From: Flavobacteriales bacterium
Lineage (GTDB): Bacteria > Bacteroidota > Bacteroidia > Flavobacteriales_F > PHOS-HE28
NCBI GenBank assembly: GCA_019638115.1
Contig: JAHBUK010000003.1
Location: 620,001-684,000, forward strand
DNA: 64,000 nt
Direction of reading: 5' to 3'
Part shown: in pieces, positions 1 through 8,776 of the stretch
How the letters are laid out: every line of letters begins with the position of its first letter
Position numbering within the stretch: position 1 is the stretch's first letter
Program-made: the position numbers and the translations under genes
Notes under the pieces: generated by a model
Told to the model about the DNA's origin: nothing
The model's input: only the letters and a program-made list of their open reading frames with translations
Databases searched by the model: none

Positions 1-946
1 CGGCGTTCAGGGGAATACTGGCCTCCGAGCCTGGCAGTCGTGCCACCAGGTCGCAAAGCAAGGCCAGCACGGCACCGCAGAGGATGGTGGCAGGCATCAG
101 CAGGCGGTGGTCACTACTTCTGAGCAGGCCACGTGCCACATGCGGCGTGGCCAGGCCAAGGAATGCGATCGGTCCGCAGAACGCGGTGATCGTTCCAGCG
201 AGTAGGCCGGTGGTCCACATGATGATGCGTCGTGTGCGGGCCACCTGCACACCCATGGTGGCGGCCTGGTCCTCGCCCAGCAGAAGCGCGTTCAGCGGCT
301 TCACCAGTAACAATGCCGCGCCGATGCCAAGCACTCCGGGTACCACCAGCCAGGGCAGTCGCTCCACGCTTACCCCGGCGAAGGAGCCCATGCCCCAGAG
401 CACATAGCCCTTCAGCGCATTGGCGGGGCTGGTGGCTTGCATCACGCTGATCAGTGCCGAACAGAGGTAGCCCACCATAAGGCCGATGATGAGCAGGGTG
501 ATGCCATCGCCGATGCGCCGGTCGGCCAGCAGGATCACAGTAAGCACGCCGAGTGCGCCGGCCAAGGAGGCGAGCACCAGTTTGGCATCAGGGGCAAGCG
601 GCAGCCAATTCAACAGTGGCTGCATGAGTAGCATGAAGGCCACACCGAGGCTTGCGCCCGAGCTGATGCCCAGAACGGATGGGCCGGCAAGCGGGTTCCG
701 GAACAGGGTCTGCATCAGCAAGCCGCAAGCGGCCAGGCCGCCGCCTGCCACTAATGCGGTCATGGCTTGTGGTAGCCGGATGCTGCGGACGATCAATCCG
801 TGTCCCGCCTGTTCCGCCTCGCCGATCAGTGCCTTCCAGACCGCAGTGGGAGATAGGGTGACGGAGCCTGTCCAGAGATGCAGGAGAAAGAGCAGGGTGC
901 CAAGCACGGGCAGGAGCACGAAGGGCCAGCGGCGCGCATTGGACAT
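1..946 (-). CDS. FecCD-family ABC transporter permease (3' end outside window)
   Basis: Inner-membrane permease of the BtuC/FecCD type, which imports iron-siderophore, heme or cobalamin together with a periplasmic binding protein and an ATPase. The reading frame starts at the ATG complementary to 944-946 (MSNARRWPF) and stays open to the window edge, giving about 315 residues of a family that usually has 330-350. Visible family signatures are NPLAGPSVLGISSGASLG near residue 90 and GPIAFLGLATPHVARG near residue 270. The chain is hydrophobic throughout, with many membrane segments. It is divergent from the gene at 1017, with a gap of about 70 bp. The substrate cannot be told because the partner genes lie outside the window. 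Confidence 0.9.
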   Translation of the reverse strand, partial: MSNARRWPFVLLPVLGTLLFLLHLWTGSVTLSPTAVWKALIGEAEQAGHGLIVRSIRLPQAMTALVAGGGLAACGLLMQTLFRNPLAGPSVLGISSGASLGVAFMLLMQPLLNWLPLAPDAKLVLASLAGALGVLTVILLADRRIGDGITLLIIGLMVGYLCSALISVMQATSPANALKGYVLWGMGSFAGVSVERLPWLVVPGVLGIGAALLLVKPLNALLLGEDQAATMGVQVARTRRIIMWTTGLLAGTITAFCGPIAFLGLATPHVARGLLRSSDHRLLMPATILCGAVLALLCDLVARLPGSEASIPLNA

Positions 947-1016
947 TCGGCGAAGGTATCGTCATGATCGGCACGGTGATCGCTCGATGGAGCCCCGTAT
1001 TTTCGCCCCTCTTTCC

Positions 1017-2147
1017 ATGCGCTCCCTGTTGTTATTCGCTTCCTTGTTGTTGGCCACCGCTGTGCTCGGCCAACGTAAACAGCTGGAGAAAGCCGCCAGT
1101 TATGAGCAGGCCGGTATGTTGCAGGAGGCGTTCACGCGCTACGAAGCCATCCACAAGGGCAAGCCCAAGCGCGTGGAAGCACACCTGGGCATGAAACGCT
1201 GTGCGCAAGGGCTCTTCGATCGCATGCAGCAGGACGCTTCAGGCTTCTACCTGCTCAACGACCTTGATGCCGGCGACCGGAAGCGCTCGGAAGCGATCCT
1301 CTACAAGCAGCAGATGGACCGTAAGGGCTTGGAGTTGCAAGTGGATGCGCTGTTGGATGTGCGCCGTCGCGATGCGCAACTGTACCGGGCGAACACACTG
1401 TATGAGCAAGCCGATGCGGCTTACCGGGCGGACCGATTTGCCGATGCGGAAGAACTTGCGCAACGCAGTTTGAAGCTGAACTCCGAGCGCAAGGAGGCCG
1501 AGTACCTGCTGAAGCTGGCACAGCTTGAACCGCTTTACCGACAAGGGAAGCGCGCCATGGACCTGGAGCTTTGGCGCGACGCCTTCCAAGCGTTCAAACG
1601 GGTTACGGACCGTGATGCCGGTTACCGCGATTCATGGGCTTTGTTGAGCGCAGTGCGCGAACGGGCCGTGCTGGTGGTGGCTTATGTGCCGCTCTTCAAC
1701 AAGAGCGTCTACTCCACCAATCTGAGCCTAAGCGGCGAAGGCCAGATCGAGGCCCAGTTGGCGGCCTCCACCAAGCAGGCCATTCTGGACCTGAAGAGCC
1801 CCTTGATCATGCTGGTGGACCGCGACAATACCGACCAGCTACTGGCCGAACAGCAGCGCCAGTTGAGCGGCGTGTTCGACGATCGCTACGTGGTGGATGC
1901 GGGCAAGCTGATCGGTGCGCGGTACGTGCTCACGTCCAAGATCCTGCGTTACGATGAACTGCTGCGCCGCGAGGTTGAGGTGCAGTTCCAACTGTTGGAT
2001 GCAGAGAATGGTCGCATCCACCTGAGCGAGATCGTAAAGGTGAACAAGCAGGAGATCGGTCGTGGCAACACCCGCACACAATTGCTTGAGCGCGCTGCCA
2101 AGCGCATGGCCGTTCGTCTTGCCGAGTTCGATCCGCACAAACGCTGA
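1017..2147 (+). CDS. Exported TPR / CsgG-like protein
   Basis: Protein of 376 residues. I chose the start at 1017 because MRSLLLFASLLLATAVLGQ forms a clean signal peptide. An in-frame ATG at 987 would add ten residues. Residues of about 20-190 are helical and TPR-like, with repeated Tyr-Glu-Gln-Ala patterns. Residues of about 205-376 resemble the CsgG / curli-assembly fold (VVAYVPLFNKS, then LIGARYVLTSKILRY). Such TPR-CsgG proteins are common in Bacteroidota and presumably act in the periplasm or at the outer membrane, but their role is not established. Its stop codon lies in a palindrome shared with the convergent neighbour that ends at 2154. Confidence 0.75.
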   Translation: MRSLLLFASLLLATAVLGQRKQLEKAASYEQAGMLQEAFTRYEAIHKGKPKRVEAHLGMKRCAQGLFDRMQQDASGFYLLNDLDAGDRKRSEAILYKQQMDRKGLELQVDALLDVRRRDAQLYRANTLYEQADAAYRADRFADAEELAQRSLKLNSERKEAEYLLKLAQLEPLYRQGKRAMDLELWRDAFQAFKRVTDRDAGYRDSWALLSAVRERAVLVVAYVPLFNKSVYSTNLSLSGEGQIEAQLAASTKQAILDLKSPLIMLVDRDNTDQLLAEQQRQLSGVFDDRYVVDAGKLIGARYVLTSKILRYDELLRREVEVQFQLLDAENGRIHLSEIVKVNKQEIGRGNTRTQLLERAAKRMAVRLAEFDPHKR

Positions 2148-2159
2148 TCCCGATCAGCG
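2142..2159. terminator. Palindrome shared by two convergent stop codons
   Basis: CGCTGATC-CC-GATCAGCG. The TGA of the plus-strand gene (2145-2147) and the TGA of the minus-strand gene (2154-2156) sit at symmetric places in the two arms. The loop is only 2 nt and there is no T-run, so terminator function is uncertain. Confidence 0.35.
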
Positions 2160-5100
2160 CAGCAGCGTAACGTGCCCCTTGAACTCGCGACCGTCCTCCA
2201 GGATCAGGATGTAGTAGTAGGTGCCATCCGGTTGGTCCACCCCTCGCCAAGTGTTGCGGTAGTCCTTCGCGGTGAAGATCTGGTTGCCCCAACGGTTGAA
2301 GATCGCCAGTTCATTGCCGAAGAACTCGATGTTCTCGATGGCGAAGAAGTCGTTCTGGCCATCGCCGTTCGGGCTGAACACGTTGGGGATCACGATGTCC
2401 GCCGGGCGGATCACATAGAACAGGGTCAATGTGTCCGTGCATCCGTTCGCCGTAGTCACGATCAAGGTCACGGGGTACTGCCCAGCGTCGGTGTAGGTCC
2501 ATGAAGGGGTGGTGCCCGATCCGGTGCCGTTCCCGAAATCCCACTGCCAGCTTACAATGCTGCCTCCACCGGATGTGGAAGCATCGAAGAAATCCACGGT
2601 GGTACCCGGCAATTGGGGCGAGACCGGATCCGTGGTGAATGCCGCCTGGGGTGATTCGAACGTAACGCTGAACGGTGCCGAGGTGCCGGTGCAGCCGTTG
2701 GCATCGGTCACGCTCACCGTGTAGCTGCCCGCTGTTGTCACGGTCGTGGTGGGTGCGCTGCTGCCCGTGCTCCAGGCGTAGGACACGAAAGGTTGTGTGG
2801 TGGCCAGAATGAGTTCCTCTCCAGCGCAACCGGAGGTGGGGCCCGTGATCACGGGTGCAGGGGGAAGGGGACCATCCACGGTGACGCTGGCCGTGGTGGT
2901 ACAGCCATCCGCATCGCGCACCACCACGGTATAGGTTCCACTGGCAATGCCGGTGAAGGTGTTCGATGATTGGAAGGAGATCCCATCAAGGCTGTACTCC
3001 AGACCATCGCCAGAAGCCAATACGGTGATGGTGCCGCTGGGTGGGGCGCATGCCGAAGCGGTGCTGTTCACCGAGATGATCTGTGGTCCTTCCAAGGAGG
3101 GGATGATGACGTTGATGGTGGCCGTGCATCCGTTAGCATCCACCGCGTCCACGGTGTAGGTGCCCTGGTCCAGATCGCTGGCCGTGGTGCCATTGCCACC
3201 GGCAGGGCTCCACGTGATGGTGCTCGCTCCCGTGCCACCGCTCACAGTAATGGTGGCCGTTCCATCGCCACCGGCGCAGGAGGCTCCCGTAATGCTGATC
3301 ACGTCCACCTGGAGCGGAGCTTGTGGTTCCTGGATCACCACGGAGAGAGTGCCACTGCAGCCTTCTTCATCGGTGGCCGTTACCGTGTAGGTGCCCGCGG
3401 CCAAGCCGTTCTGTTCGGCGCCCACCAGCCCGCCCGGTGTCCAGGTGTACAGGTAATTGCCACTTCCGCCGGATGCGCTCACGCTCGCTTCGCCGGTGCT
3501 CTGTCCGAAGCACAGTACATCGGTCTGGCCGGTGTTGCTGACCGTTATCGTGGGGCAGGGTACGCACTCCGGTACCTGTGCTGCGTTGTCGATGATCAGC
3601 ACGGTGCCTGCGGCATCCGTTACCCGGATCGGGAAGTTGCTTGGTGCCGGTATGGATGGCCCGGTGGCGAGCGGCGACCAGGTCAGCACGTTCACGGCGC
3701 AGCCCGGTGGAATGAGACACAACAGGAAACAAGCGCTGCAGTCCTGGGTGGTGGTCTGTTGTTCCCACACGTAGGGGCCCACGCCATTGGAGGCGTTGTA
3801 CGTGCCAGTGGCCGGGTCGAAACAGACGGACAGCGGGGCACAAGGGCTTACCAACACGGTGTTGGTGCTGCTTCCACAGGGCAACGTGTAAGTGATCTCA
3901 TGCGAACCGACACCCGCCACGGCCGGATCGAAAAGCCCCGTCACCGGGTCCATGATACCGGGACCGCTCCAAGTGCCGCCGCTGGTCTCGGAGCTCAGGT
4001 TGATGGCCGGTCCGTTCACGCAAAGTGGAGCCACGGAATTGATGCTGGAGTAGCAGCAAACGATGGGGGGCGGAGCGCAGGTCGTCATGTTCACCTTGGC
4101 CACGAAGCCTTGGCCACAGGCCACCACTTCGCCGCTCTGGTCCACGGCCACATCGTACACCCTGCCCGGCGTGCTGGCCGATCCAAGCAGGTTCAGGTCG
4201 GCATCGAAGCGGTACACGCCATTGCCTGCACCCACCAGCACATTGCCGCAACTGTCCAGTGCCACACCGCCGTTCTGGGCGGAATTCGCGCCGAGTTGCG
4301 TGGTGGTGGTGCCCGATGGGATGGTGGCCGTGGCCACTATAGCGCCGGTGTTGATGGAGCGCTTGTGCAGGGTGGCGCCGTTCATGGTGTAGATGTGGTC
4401 CGCCGTGGCGGCCATGCCATTGATGCCCATGTTGGTGACCCCATAGCCCGCCACTTGGTAGGAGAATGCGTAGGAGTTGTTGCGACGGTAGATCAGGTTC
4501 AGGTCCTCGGTGATGCACCCGATCGTATCGAGGGTCATGAAGTAGTAGCGTCCGTTGGGCGAAGCGCACAGGGCCCGTATCTCGTTCGGGTTATTGATCA
4601 ACAAGCTCGGCGATGTGGCGGCCACGTTCACGCTGTTGATCACCGAACCGTTGTTCAGGTTCATCCGGAACGCTCTTCCATATCCGATCGGAAAGAGCGT
4701 GGGCCCCAGTACCAGCCGTGTGCCCCCAAGCACCATCTCCGTGTAGTCGCAGTTGAAGGACATGCGCCAGTATTCATCGAAGGCGCCACCATTGGCGGAC
4801 CACTGCAGCACACCGTTGGAGTTCACCTTGGCGATGCGCGGATCGGTGCCCGCCGTTATGTAGCTGTTGCCGTCCGGGTCGGTGATCAGCGAGCCGATCC
4901 AGTAGTTGGCCGTATCCCAAGGCGTGTTGTAGGTCCATTGCAGCACGCCGGCCGGGTCGTATTTCCGAAGGCGCAGGGGCGTGTCACCGCCATACACGTA
5001 CACGTTGTTGGAGGCGTCCACTTCAATGTCCCAGATCTTGTTGGAGTTGCTGAAAGACGGGCTCACTACCCAGGGGTCGATCACGATCGCGCGGCGTGTG

Positions 5101-5840
5101 TCATAGCCGTCCAGGACGAACGAAACGGTGCGGCCGTCCACCTTGAAGCGCGCGGGGATACGCTCTGCCCCCTTGCCCTTGTAGTAAGCTACTGGAGCAT
5201 GTTCCAGGATATCGCCGAAACGCGTTGCGATGTGCAGGCGCCCTTCGCCATCCACGTGCATCCTGCGGTCCTGTGCGTAGCTCATGCGCACTTGCGCAGG
5301 GTCCGCACCGGCCGCCAACAGCACATCGTACTTGATGCCTTCCTCGGGGTGGATGGTGTAGCGCACATCGATGCCCGGATACAGGCCCTTGTACGTGATG
5401 GAGGCATAGCCACGGACGCCAGTAATGTCGGACACTGAATTGTCCGGCAGGAGCGAGGAGTAGGTGTGCGGGTCTTTCCGCAGGCCCTCTGCCACCACCT
5501 TCACGCTCGCCGCAGCACCCTCCCAGCGCATGTGCACCAGTTCGTTGGTGGTGATCATGCGCGGTTTGGTACGGTCGCCGCGCTGGCGGTAATAGTTCTT
5601 CTCCTTCTCGTCGAAGCGGTAGGTGACGCCACTCTTCGTGAACAGGATCTGCAGGGCGCCTTCATCCACCGCATAGAGCACGGCTTCGCCGTTGGGGCCG
5701 GTGCGCCCATCGAACTGCCCTTTGTTCTCCAGGAAGGCCCGGTCGCTGAGCATGGACCCGCTCCATTTCAGGTCGCTCTGTTGGGCATGGAGCTGGGCAT
5801 AGGTGGCCAGCGTGAAAGCAAGTGCGAAGCATGTTCTCAT
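2154..5840 (-). CDS. Giant T9SS-exported protein with SprB-like repeats, PKD and gliding-motility C-terminal domain
   Basis: Protein of 1228 residues, begun by a signal peptide (MRTCFALAFTLATYAQLHAQ). An N-terminal module follows (about 35-245, ENKGQF and later YPGIDVRY) of the DUF7948 type common on Bacteroidota surface proteins. Next come about 350 residues with beta-propeller-like repeats (GNSYITAGTD, then KVNSNGVLQW). The middle (about 770-1010) holds SprB-like repeats with the pattern C-x-G-x(2)-G-x-A. A PKD domain (about 1065-1145) precedes the gliding-motility-associated C-terminal domain (NVFSPNGDGQNDFF, then IFNRWGNQIF, then PDGTYYYIL). It is expected to be secreted by T9SS and held at the cell surface as an adhesin or gliding-related protein. 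A TAGCTTTG promoter box lies 43 bp upstream. Confidence 0.9.
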   Translation of the reverse strand: MRTCFALAFTLATYAQLHAQQSDLKWSGSMLSDRAFLENKGQFDGRTGPNGEAVLYAVDEGALQILFTKSGVTYRFDEKEKNYYRQRGDRTKPRMITTNELVHMRWEGAAASVKVVAEGLRKDPHTYSSLLPDNSVSDITGVRGYASITYKGLYPGIDVRYTIHPEEGIKYDVLLAAGADPAQVRMSYAQDRRMHVDGEGRLHIATRFGDILEHAPVAYYKGKGAERIPARFKVDGRTVSFVLDGYDTRRAIVIDPWVVSPSFSNSNKIWDIEVDASNNVYVYGGDTPLRLRKYDPAGVLQWTYNTPWDTANYWIGSLITDPDGNSYITAGTDPRIAKVNSNGVLQWSANGGAFDEYWRMSFNCDYTEMVLGGTRLVLGPTLFPIGYGRAFRMNLNNGSVINSVNVAATSPSLLINNPNEIRALCASPNGRYYFMTLDTIGCITEDLNLIYRRNNSYAFSYQVAGYGVTNMGINGMAATADHIYTMNGATLHKRSINTGAIVATATIPSGTTTTQLGANSAQNGGVALDSCGNVLVGAGNGVYRFDADLNLLGSASTPGRVYDVAVDQSGEVVACGQGFVAKVNMTTCAPPPIVCCYSSINSVAPLCVNGPAINLSSETSGGTWSGPGIMDPVTGLFDPAVAGVGSHEITYTLPCGSSTNTVLVSPCAPLSVCFDPATGTYNASNGVGPYVWEQQTTTQDCSACFLLCLIPPGCAVNVLTWSPLATGPSIPAPSNFPIRVTDAAGTVLIIDNAAQVPECVPCPTITVSNTGQTDVLCFGQSTGEASVSASGGSGNYLYTWTPGGLVGAEQNGLAAGTYTVTATDEEGCSGTLSVVIQEPQAPLQVDVISITGASCAGGDGTATITVSGGTGASTITWSPAGGNGTTASDLDQGTYTVDAVDANGCTATINVIIPSLEGPQIISVNSTASACAPPSGTITVLASGDGLEYSLDGISFQSSNTFTGIASGTYTVVVRDADGCTTTASVTVDGPLPPAPVITGPTSGCAGEELILATTQPFVSYAWSTGSSAPTTTVTTAGSYTVSVTDANGCTGTSAPFSVTFESPQAAFTTDPVSPQLPGTTVDFFDASTSGGGSIVSWQWDFGNGTGSGTTPSWTYTDAGQYPVTLIVTTANGCTDTLTLFYVIRPADIVIPNVFSPNGDGQNDFFAIENIEFFGNELAIFNRWGNQIFTAKDYRNTWRGVDQPDGTYYYILILEDGREFKGHVTLLR

Positions 5841-5882
5841 GGGAGCAAAGCGTCAGTGGCCCCAAGGTGGGGCACGGCCGAC

Positions 5883-5890
5883 CAAAGCTA
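5883..5890 (-). promoter_or_regulatory. -7 promoter box (TAGCTTTG) of the 2154-5840 gene
   Basis: On the minus strand TAGCTTTG matches the Bacteroidota -7 consensus TAnnTTTG exactly. It is followed by GGTCGGCCG and lies 43 bp before the ATG. No convincing -33 element was found. Confidence 0.55.
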
Positions 5891-5981
5891 AACGAAGTCG
5901 GCACCCGGCAATGCCTTGAAGACACGGACCAGCAGATCCGTGAATAGCTCCCGGATCACGGTCAACGTCGGTATCTGCGGC

Positions 5982-7064
5982 TCACATCCTCCGGTACCAG
6001 CCCTTTATCCGCTCTCGGTCCAGCACCTGCTCCCAATCCGGACCGAAGGCATGGTCCCACATGTGCGGCAGGTTGTAGGCCACCTCCGCCATGGCGCTGA
6101 TGGTGTCCTCGTTCCATTCCTGCGCGAGGCCTAAGGGGATATGCACCTTGTTGTGCGCCACCATGCCCTTGAACTCCTGCACGTAGTCGCCATACACATC
6201 CTCCAATTGGTTGAAGGCAACACAATTGGCGAAGCAGTGGTGCATCTCCAGCACCTTGCCCAATCCGTAGCTCAGGGCATGGCAAACGCCCACCTCGCTG
6301 TAGGTAAGGCTAAGGCCGCCCATATAGCTGGCCACCATCAGGAATTCATCGCTCTTCGGATCGCGTCGGTCCATGCGCAGATAGACCTCGCGGCACATCT
6401 CCAGGCTTTTCTCACTGTAGGCCTCGGCGAAGGTGTTCTTCTTGGTGCCGGTGATGGCCTCCACGCTGTGGATGTAGGTGTCCATGCCCGTGTAGAACCA
6501 TTGGTCCTGGGGCACCGTGGCGATCAGGTCCGGGTCCAGCACGATCTGGTCGAAGACGGTCCAATCGCACTTCAAGCCGAGCTTCTTCACCGGCCCGGTC
6601 AGCACGGCCGTCATGCTCACCTCCGCACCGGTGCCGCTGATGGTGGGCACCCCGCAGTGGTAGATGCCCGGCTTCTTGATCAAGTTCAGGCCTTGGTACT
6701 GCACGCTGCTGCCTTCGTTGGTCAGAATCAGGGAGAGCGCTTTCGCCACGTCCATCACGTTGCCGCCCCCGATCCCGATCAGGCCCGCAGGCAGGCCGCG
6801 GCGTGCGAGGATGTCGTCGCGCAGGCCATCGATCTGCTCGGTGCTTGGTTCCTTGGCAGTGCTGCAGAAGATCAGTTCGTCGCCCTCCTGCTTCGGTATC
6901 CGCGCCAGGAATTCCGGCTGGTTCTCGAAATAGTGGTCCACCAGGAACACCATGAAGCCCTTGCCGGCATTGCGCTGTGGGTCGATGATCTCGCCCAGTT
7001 TGCCGAAGCTGCCGCGGCCATAGCAGGTTTTGGTGACGGACTTGAAGTTGCGGAAAAGCTGCAT
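5982..7064 (-). CDS. kdnB: 3-deoxy-D-manno-octulosonate 8-oxidase (KdnB-like iron-dependent alcohol dehydrogenase)
   Basis: Protein of 360 residues of the iron-containing alcohol dehydrogenase family. The nucleotide-binding motif GGGNVMDVAKAL lies near residue 100, followed by ISGTGAEVS. The metal-binding region has DTYIHSVEA, GVCHALSYGLG and EMHHCFANCV, which supply the Asp and His ligands. Overall sequence style and length match KdnB. That enzyme oxidises C8 of Kdo to an aldehyde, and KdnA then aminates it to give 8-amino-Kdo for lipopolysaccharide. No kdnA aminotransferase is present in the window. The gene is divergent from prfB, with a TTCCTTTG box (one mismatch) just upstream. The alternative is another iron-dependent dehydrogenase of unknown substrate. 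Confidence 0.8.
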   Translation of the reverse strand: MQLFRNFKSVTKTCYGRGSFGKLGEIIDPQRNAGKGFMVFLVDHYFENQPEFLARIPKQEGDELIFCSTAKEPSTEQIDGLRDDILARRGLPAGLIGIGGGNVMDVAKALSLILTNEGSSVQYQGLNLIKKPGIYHCGVPTISGTGAEVSMTAVLTGPVKKLGLKCDWTVFDQIVLDPDLIATVPQDQWFYTGMDTYIHSVEAITGTKKNTFAEAYSEKSLEMCREVYLRMDRRDPKSDEFLMVASYMGGLSLTYSEVGVCHALSYGLGKVLEMHHCFANCVAFNQLEDVYGDYVQEFKGMVAHNKVHIPLGLAQEWNEDTISAMAEVAYNLPHMWDHAFGPDWEQVLDRERIKGWYRRM

Positions 7065-7142
7065 GGGCGGGTGTGTTCGGAGTGCAAAGGAATGCAGGGC
7101 GCGGGAATGATGCCAAGCGCCTTTCCGAGCAGGGCGAAGACG

Positions 7143-7150
7143 TACTTTTG
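7143..7150 (+). promoter_or_regulatory. -7 promoter box (TACTTTTG) of prfB
   Basis: Exact TAnnTTTG match, 28 bp before the chosen prfB ATG. A TTTCC sequence about 19 bp upstream could be a weak -33 element. Confidence 0.55.
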
Positions 7151-7177
7151 CGGCCCCCTACCGGCAGGGGCTACGGC

Positions 7178-8278
7178 ATGATCACCATTGAGAAGATCGA
7201 GCAGCTCAACGAGCGCATCGAGGCCCTGAAAGGCTATCTGGACATCGAGGAGAAGCGCGGGCGCATCCTGGAGGAAGAGAAGTACACCCAGGACCCCGAT
7301 TTCTGGAACGACCAGAAGAAGGCCCAGTTGGTGATGCACAAGATCCGCGAGTTGAAGCGCTGGGTGGACCTCTACACCAACGTGCGCCGCGAGATCGATG
7401 ACCTCGGTGTCGTGTTCGAGTTCTTCAAGGCCAAAGAGGTGGGCGAGGAGGAGTTGGACGCCCAATTCAAGAAGGCGTCCGAAGCGCTCGAGGAACTCGA
7501 GTTCAAGAACATGCTGAGCGCCGAAGAGGACCCGCTGAGCGCCGTGGTGCAGATAACCAGCGGTGCAGGTGGTACCGAGAGCAACGACTGGGCGCTGATG
7601 CTTTTGCGCATGTACCGCATGTGGGCCGATAAGAACGGCTACAACGTGAAGGTGCTCGATTACCAGGATGGTGAATCCGCCGGAATCAAGCAAGCCACGA
7701 TCGAGGTGGGCGGAGAATTCGCCTTCGGCATGCTCAAAGGCGAGAACGGGGTGCATCGCTTGGTGCGCATCAGCCCCTACGACAGCCAGGCACGACGCCA
7801 CACCAGCTTCGTCAGCGTGTACGTGTATCCGTTGGTGGATGAGACCATCGAGATCGATATCAATCCGGGGGACATCAGCTGGGATACCTTCCGCAGCGGT
7901 GGTGCCGGTGGCCAGAACGTGAACAAGGTGGAGACCGGTGTGCGACTGCGCCACGCGCCCAGCGGCATCATCATCGAGAACACCGAAACGCGCAGCCAGC
8001 TGGACAACAAGACCAAGGCCCTGCAATTGCTGAAGAGCCAGTTGTACGAGATGGAGTTGGAGAAGCGACGCAGCAAACGCAGCGACATCGAGGCCGGCAA
8101 GAAGAAGATCGAGTGGGGCAGCCAGATCCGCAACTACGTGCTACAGCCCTACAAGCTGGTGAAGGACGTGCGCACCGAGCACGAGACGAGCAACGTTGAT
8201 GACGTGCTCAACGGTGAGATCGACGGCTTCCTGAAGGCCTTCCTCATGCAACACGGACAGAGCCAGAAAGTGGCGTGA
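7178..8278 (+). CDS. prfB: Peptide chain release factor 2, uninterrupted frame
   Basis: RF2 releases the finished peptide at UGA and UAA codons. This 366-residue protein has the catalytic GGQ at residues 244-246 (GGAGGQNVNKVETGVRLRH) and the stop-codon-reading loop at 199-201. That loop reads SPY, where the classical RF2 motif is SPF. The start at 7178 (MITIEKIEQL) fits the family N-terminus; the frame is open farther upstream but that part is not family-like. In many bacteria a programmed +1 frameshift (CTT TGA C) interrupts codon 25 or so. Here the equivalent position (codons 19-22, GGC TAT CTG GAC) is a plain continuous frame, so that autoregulation is absent. Confidence 0.96.
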   Translation: MITIEKIEQLNERIEALKGYLDIEEKRGRILEEEKYTQDPDFWNDQKKAQLVMHKIRELKRWVDLYTNVRREIDDLGVVFEFFKAKEVGEEELDAQFKKASEALEELEFKNMLSAEEDPLSAVVQITSGAGGTESNDWALMLLRMYRMWADKNGYNVKVLDYQDGESAGIKQATIEVGGEFAFGMLKGENGVHRLVRISPYDSQARRHTSFVSVYVYPLVDETIEIDINPGDISWDTFRSGGAGGQNVNKVETGVRLRHAPSGIIIENTETRSQLDNKTKALQLLKSQLYEMELEKRRSKRSDIEAGKKKIEWGSQIRNYVLQPYKLVKDVRTEHETSNVDDVLNGEIDGFLKAFLMQHGQSQKVA

Positions 8279-8301
8279 CCGCTCGACCCATTCACCTTCC
8301 C

Positions 8302-8649
8302 ATGGCTACCTGGACCATCTACCACAACCCGCGTTGCACCAAGAGCCGCCAAGCACTGGAACTGCTGCATGGCAAGGGCATAGCCCCCAAGGTGGTGGAG
8401 TACCTGAAGACCGTGCCCACCGAACGTGAGTTGGAGATGCTGGTGATGAAACTCGGCATCAAGCCCGAAGCGCTGCTGCGCAAGGGCGAAGCCATCTACA
8501 AGGAGAAGTACAAGACCCTGAAGCTGAACGACCACGAGTGGATCAAGGTGATGCACGAGCATCCCGTGCTCATCGAACGTCCCATCATCGTAAAGGACCA
8601 CAAGGCGGTGATCGGCCGCCCCACCGAAAAGGTCGAAGACCTACTGTAA
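8302..8649 (+). CDS. arsC: ArsC-family arsenate reductase-like protein
   Basis: Protein of 115 residues with the thioredoxin-like fold of the glutaredoxin-coupled arsenate reductase family. The active-site motif is NPRCTKSRQAL with the catalytic Cys at residue 12, and the family C-terminal pattern ERPIIVKDHKAVIGRP is present. The start at 8302 (MATWTIYHNPRC) fits family length; an earlier in-frame start at 8275 overlaps prfB. The gene lies 23 bp after prfB. No arsenic genes are near. Members in Bacteroidota are often annotated only by homology, so the substrate may be something other than arsenate. Confidence 0.88.
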   Translation: MATWTIYHNPRCTKSRQALELLHGKGIAPKVVEYLKTVPTERELEMLVMKLGIKPEALLRKGEAIYKEKYKTLKLNDHEWIKVMHEHPVLIERPIIVKDHKAVIGRPTEKVEDLL

Positions 8650-8734
8650 TGGCGAGGCCTGCCTCGCCCCAACACCACCCCGAAACCCGGTACGGCCTGC
8701 CTCGCCCCACTAATAGCGAGGCCTGCCTCGCCCG
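8647..8734. repeat. Palindromic intergenic repeats between arsC and fumC
   Basis: Two near-identical palindromic copies (GGCGAGGCCTGCCTCGCC at 8651-8668; the copy at 8715-8732 differs at its first base) and one half copy (GGCCTGCCTCGCCCC, 8693-8707) lie in about 88 bp. Both full copies are preceded by TAAT. This resembles small REP-like elements. It may also act as a hairpin in the messenger RNA. Confidence 0.7.
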
Positions 8735-8776
8735 ATAACAAGCGCGACCGGCCCACCGAAAAGAACCGTGAGAGCC

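Noticed and set aside
486..1016. Longer N-terminus of the TPR/CsgG-like gene
   Set aside because: This part is antisense to the FecCD permease and precedes a clear signal peptide at 1017.
2970..5438. Open frame of 822 codons on the plus strand
   Set aside because: Antisense shadow of the T9SS adhesin-like gene, which has signal peptide and known domains.
7073..7177. Longer N-terminus of prfB
   Set aside because: The extension contains the promoter box and does not resemble RF2.
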